Below, piece by piece: positions 60,602 through 64,000 of a stretch of DNA of 64,000 nt. The number at the start of each line of letters is the position of its first letter. Position 1 is the first letter of the stretch. Origin of the DNA: Bacteroidales bacterium (lineage in GTDB: Bacteria > Bacteroidota > Bacteroidia > Bacteroidales > M50B96). The stretch spans positions 24,009-88,008 of the forward strand of contig JAIOYV010000014.1 of assembly GCA_021740905.1 (NCBI GenBank), read 5' to 3'. The notes beneath the pieces are model-generated. The model worked only from the letters and a program-made list of their open reading frames with translations, made no database searches and was not told the DNA's origin. Both the position numbers and the translations under genes were made by a program.

Positions 60602-63520
60602 CTATTGCACCACTAACTTTTTCGTGATGCTTTCATTCCCCACCAAACGTATCCAATAAACTCCTTTGGCAAGATTGGGCTGTTCCAAGTAGTAAGAATT
60701 TCCTGAAAGATTATCTTCAAACAAAAGCTTTCCGGTGATGTCGAAAAGTTGGATAAGCCCGTTTTTGTATGATTCGGGGATGGTTACCAGTGCTGATTGT
60801 TTCATGGGATTTGGCGCAACAACAAAATCATCATTAGAAAGAATACAATCTATAGTAACAGGGTGGTGGATCACAACATACATTTCGACCGGCTCGCCCA
60901 CGCATCCTTCGGCAGTGGTTTCGGTGACCGATAAATAGCCCTGATAAGGTCCCCAATGGATTTCGATATTTTCCAATGAATCGGTAGTGAAGCTGCCTCC
61001 CGAAACAAACCAATGGTAGCTTGAGCCAGGGTTAGGGTTCACATAGTAATATTCAATGGAATCGCTCCATACCGAATCGTTGCCAAAAATAGGGCCTGTC
61101 AAAACATTGATTACATTTACAGAAGTGCTGTAGTAACAGGAAGTAAAAGCATCACTTACAAAAACCGAGTAATTCGTCGATTGCGTGGGATATTCAAAAA
61201 GCAATGCCTCAGACGACCCGTTGCTCCATTGATAGCTATACTGGGTGGAATTGGTCGAAACAATTACCTCCTCTCCTTCACACACCAGGGTATCGCTAAT
61301 TGTAAGGTAGGCTGAAATGATTGAAACTACACTGGTATCGCTTGCCTGGCAACCATCCTGATTAGTGGCTGTTACGATATAAGTTCCTGTTGTTGTCGCC
61401 ATTAAGTCGGGACCTATAGCCCCAGTGTTCCAAATATAGCTATTTGCAGGGCTTCCGGACTGTAGCAAAAAGCTAGTGGCTATACAGCTTGCGAGAGTAT
61501 CGCTTAGGTTTAATACAATTTCCGGCGATAGGGAAATTGTAACATTGTCGGAACATCCAAAACCACCTACTGACAACAGAACGCTGTAAACCCCTGAGTT
61601 TGTTATGTTGATAGAATTTGTAGTAGCTCCGGTCGACCACAAAAAGTTGGGTAAGTTGGTGACCACATCCAGTACCATGCTCGTACCATTGCAAATCAAA
61701 GTATCGTCTTGCAGAATATTTACCTGAAGCAATTGGGCATAGCTGGCATCTTCAACCAAACATCCATTAATATCGGTAGCCGTAAGCTGATAGTTGCCGG
61801 ATTGTGTAACCGTGTTGTATTGCGTCGTATCGCCTGTACTCCAAAGATAGCTATTGAAATAAGGGTTACTTGAATTGATGATCGCATAGCCCTGGTTGCA
61901 AACCGAAACCGTATCGGGCAATCCAATGGAATAGGCGGGGTACACGGTTATCGAGACCTGGTCGCTGCAAGTGTTATAGCCATCGGTAGCCGAAACTGAA
62001 AACACAATTGAACTATTCGGGGTAAGAGTGACCGAAGAGGTTTGGGCATCATTGGTCCAATGGTAATTTCCGGTGCTGGAACTGGCCTGTAAAGTAATGC
62101 TTTGTCCGGGGCAAATTGCTGTGTCGCCAGTTAAAATTTCAATTGAAATCATGCTCACAAAAATCGAATCGGTGTATTCGCAGTTTCCTTCAGAAACTGT
62201 AAGCATATAATCCCCTCCCATTGAAATTGATAGCACAGGTGCAGTGTTGCCAGTGTTCCATAAATAAGAACTATATGAGTAACCTGTTGTCAGGTTATAC
62301 GGACTTTGATTACAGAGCAATAGGGTATCAAGCAAATCGGGTAAAGGAGGGACAGTAATGTTAAAGCTATGGTTACAAAAACTCACATCATCACTAATCG
62401 TAAGGTTAGTTGTTTCGTTGGTAAAATAGGTAATCGTATCTGCTATGCCAGAATTTCCGGAACTCCATAAAAAGCGATACGTGTAATTGCTAAAAGGAAG
62501 GCTGGAAGAAATGGATGCGCCATTGAGTTGTGCGGCATAGCCATTCATATCGAAGCTTTCATCACCAAAAAAATAATTGAAATCGAAAAAGCGGAGCAAG
62601 TCGATATCTGTTTGGTTGTTGGTATGGAAATACATATTCGCATTGACTTCAGTACCATAAATTGATCGCCCCCACATTCTAACTTCATCAATTTTTCCAT
62701 TGAACCAGGCCGGGGCAAGCAAGTCCGACGAGCGTCCAAGCCAGGCTGTGCCGCTTTGTTCGGTATTAAATGCGCCGGTTATAAGATTGGTCCCTCCTGA
62801 AACCCCATTCACATAAAAAGAATATTTAAGCGAGGGGTCGGTTCCAACCACTAAATGTGTCCAAGTATTTTGCGGAATGGTTTCCGTGCAGTAATATTCT
62901 GTTGAATTTATCTGAAGGATTAGTGAATCGTATTGATCGATGGAGAGGGAGAATACTTTTCCCGTGAGGCTTTCGCCATAACTAAACACACATTTTTTTG
63001 CTGATTGCCCTGCATTGTAAACCCATGCTTCGAACGAACGCTGAGCATTACCGATAGGAAAATCAGCATCGCTGAACGAAACGGATGAACCCGTTCCATT
63101 GAAGGTGACCGATTTCTTATTCGGTAAATCCTGCCACGCCATCAAGCTAAGGCTATCGCCATAACAAACAGTGGTATCGGGGTGAGTAAATTCAGCATTG
63201 ATCAAACTAATAAGTACCGAATCAACTTTTACACAGGAGCTATCGTCGGTTATAGTGAGCCAATACAAGCCCGAATAATTCAGGGTAATATCCGAAACTG
63301 TATCGCCCCGGCTCCAAGTATAGCTTGCAAATCCAGTTGAAGCAGAAATGGTGATACTATCGGAATTGCAAAGAAAAACCGTATCCGGGATGTTTGCCTC
63401 CAGGTTCACAGTATCGCAATACGACTGGGCCACAAGCTGAAAAACTGAAAATATAATAAGTAGTGTAGCCAGCCCTATCCTGCTTTTTAATCTTGAAATG
63501 TGATGTCCATCCATGTTCAT
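60602..63520 (-). CDS. LamG-containing secreted protein with Ig/PKD-like repeats and T9SS sorting domain
   Basis: This 972-residue protein has a signal peptide (residues about 8-32, ending VAQSYC). A LamG/concanavalin-like domain is at about 130-315 (VTFNGTGSSVSFSDADFP; WLGRSSDLLAPAWFNGKIDEVRMWGRSIYG). Around it run about nine repeats with C....ITLxA...Y.WS.G...SI...SG.Y.V, for example SYLWSTGDTTQYNTVTQSGNYQLTATD. The end (APNPMKQSALVTIPESY to TKKLVVQ) is a T9SS sorting domain. It is probably surface-exposed. No catalytic domain is recognised. Confidence 0.9.
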   Translation of the reverse strand: MNMDGHHISRLKSRIGLATLLIIFSVFQLVAQSYCDTVNLEANIPDTVFLCNSDSITISASTGFASYTWSRGDTVSDITLNYSGLYWLTITDDSSCVKVDSVLISLINAEFTHPDTTVCYGDSLSLMAWQDLPNKKSVTFNGTGSSVSFSDADFPIGNAQRSFEAWVYNAGQSAKKCVFSYGESLTGKVFSLSIDQYDSLILQINSTEYYCTETIPQNTWTHLVVGTDPSLKYSFYVNGVSGGTNLITGAFNTEQSGTAWLGRSSDLLAPAWFNGKIDEVRMWGRSIYGTEVNANMYFHTNNQTDIDLLRFFDFNYFFGDESFDMNGYAAQLNGASISSSLPFSNYTYRFLWSSGNSGIADTITYFTNETTNLTISDDVSFCNHSFNITVPPLPDLLDTLLLCNQSPYNLTTGYSYSSYLWNTGNTAPVLSISMGGDYMLTVSEGNCEYTDSIFVSMISIEILTGDTAICPGQSITLQASSSTGNYHWTNDAQTSSVTLTPNSSIVFSVSATDGYNTCSDQVSITVYPAYSIGLPDTVSVCNQGYAIINSSNPYFNSYLWSTGDTTQYNTVTQSGNYQLTATDINGCLVEDASYAQLLQVNILQDDTLICNGTSMVLDVVTNLPNFLWSTGATTNSINITNSGVYSVLLSVGGFGCSDNVTISLSPEIVLNLSDTLASCIATSFLLQSGSPANSYIWNTGAIGPDLMATTTGTYIVTATNQDGCQASDTSVVSIISAYLTISDTLVCEGEEVIVSTNSTQYSYQWSNGSSEALLFEYPTQSTNYSVFVSDAFTSCYYSTSVNVINVLTGPIFGNDSVWSDSIEYYYVNPNPGSSYHWFVSGGSFTTDSLENIEIHWGPYQGYLSVTETTAEGCVGEPVEMYVVIHHPVTIDCILSNDDFVVAPNPMKQSALVTIPESYKNGLIQLFDITGKLLFEDNLSGNSYYLEQPNLAKGVYWIRLVGNESITKKLVVQ

Positions 63521-64000
63521 AATCTATTCAAATCTTTAGGCTTGAAAGATACAAGCAATCCTTTAAAACTAAAATAGGCAGGAAATAATATTTATCTGGA
63601 AGGTTTCGAGGTTCGGGTTTATGTGGAATAAATCGAAGAGATTCCTCACTGCGTTACCAATGACAGTGTTTTGTAAGGGGCTGGTTGATAGTATTAATGG
63701 GAATCACTAATGAAAAACAATAGTTGAACCCTTTCCGGGTTCTATCATCGTATTGTCCAGTAACCATGCACTGCGTACATGGTTATTCATGTTTAATCCC
63801 TTCGGGATTGGTCGGAGCAAATAACCACGAAGTGGTTAAACGTGAATAGCCATAGGCGAAACCTATGGACCCGAAGTAGTATTATGCACAAACCCTGAAG
63901 GGGTTTAACTGCATTCAGGTAAATTCATTGGCTGATTCGAGGAATCTCTTTTCTGTCATCTCTCTTTGTGGACAAAATTTTTGTCTTATCGCTCGGAAAG
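63521..64000. other. Right-edge spacer, no gene seen
   Basis: 480 bases without a convincing gene. It holds a family G word (GGTTTCGAGGTTCGGG, about 63601) and the hairpin cluster listed separately. A hairpin-like CAAAATTTTTG is near 63973. Confidence 0.5.
63726..63906. repeat. Cluster of six short hairpins
   Basis: Six perfect inverted repeats follow one another: GAACCC/GGGTTC (63726-63742), TAACCATG/CATGGTTA (63761-63785), AATCCC/GGGATT (63795-63809), TAACCAC/GTGGTTA (63822-63838), CCATAGG/CCTATGG (63850-63868) and AAACCC/GGGTTT (63890-63906). Several loops are TTC, GAA or TGAAG. The regular spacing suggests one composite element. Confidence 0.8.

Overview
The window reads as chromosome of a Bacteroidota bacterium, probably class Bacteroidia; the genus cannot be told. 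The evidence is four large secreted proteins with type IX secretion (T9SS, Por) C-terminal sorting domains, many Bacteroidota promoters (TTG, about 20 bases, TAnnTTTG), a complete Bat (aerotolerance) operon, an S46 dipeptidyl-peptidase-like protein, a Bacteroidota-type II-C Cas9 and class A RNase P RNA.

Layout. 1-1.5 kb: the N-terminal 456 codons of cas9 run off the left edge on the minus strand. A tracrRNA lies directly upstream on the plus strand; it appears as RNA signals, not as an ORF. 1.8-13 kb: metabolic and membrane genes (SulP transporter, haem-binding protein, fatty acid desaturase, GT-C/TPR membrane protein, M20D amidohydrolase, coiled-coil nuclease-like protein, DoxX protein, nitroreductase), then rnpB and a convergent THUMP RNA methyltransferase. 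13.7-21.7 kb: a 1931-residue SprB-repeat T9SS cargo protein, LpoB and a COG3014-type lipoprotein. 21.8-27.5 kb: an AT-rich accessory patch with an orphan antitoxin, a broken DUF433 gene, an FG-GAP T9SS protein and a complete 1001-bp IS1595-family element whose transposase has a stop codon. 27.6-34.9 kb: aconitase, a DUF433/PIN-like toxin-antitoxin pair, a frameshifted PAS gene, a Uma2 nuclease, a nitroreductase, a KefB/C antiporter and truA. 35.2-45.1 kb: the bat locus (moxR, DUF58 protein, accessory membrane protein, batA, batB, batC, batD, four-helix-bundle protein, batE). 45.1-51.2 kb: a ParE-like toxin-antitoxin pair, a Smr/DUF2027 protein, queA, an MNT/HEPN pair, a DJ-1 protein and a second Uma2 nuclease. 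51.3-63.5 kb: two more T9SS proteins, sfsA, a SRAP protein, a small XRE regulator operon and the S46 protein.

The unusual thread is the spacer DNA. Several families of short degenerate repeats occur as mosaics between genes, even inside the bat operon, and apparently inside one reading frame. Two families combine into a symmetrical arrangement: oppositely oriented A arms (AATTGGGTAATTAAGG..GTGAGTAAGG) flanking a hairpin B (AGACGCAAG..CTTGCGTCT). A separate cluster of six small hairpins lies at the right edge. These repeats, the divergent cas9/tracrRNA pair and the altered active-site motif of the S46 protein are the best leads.
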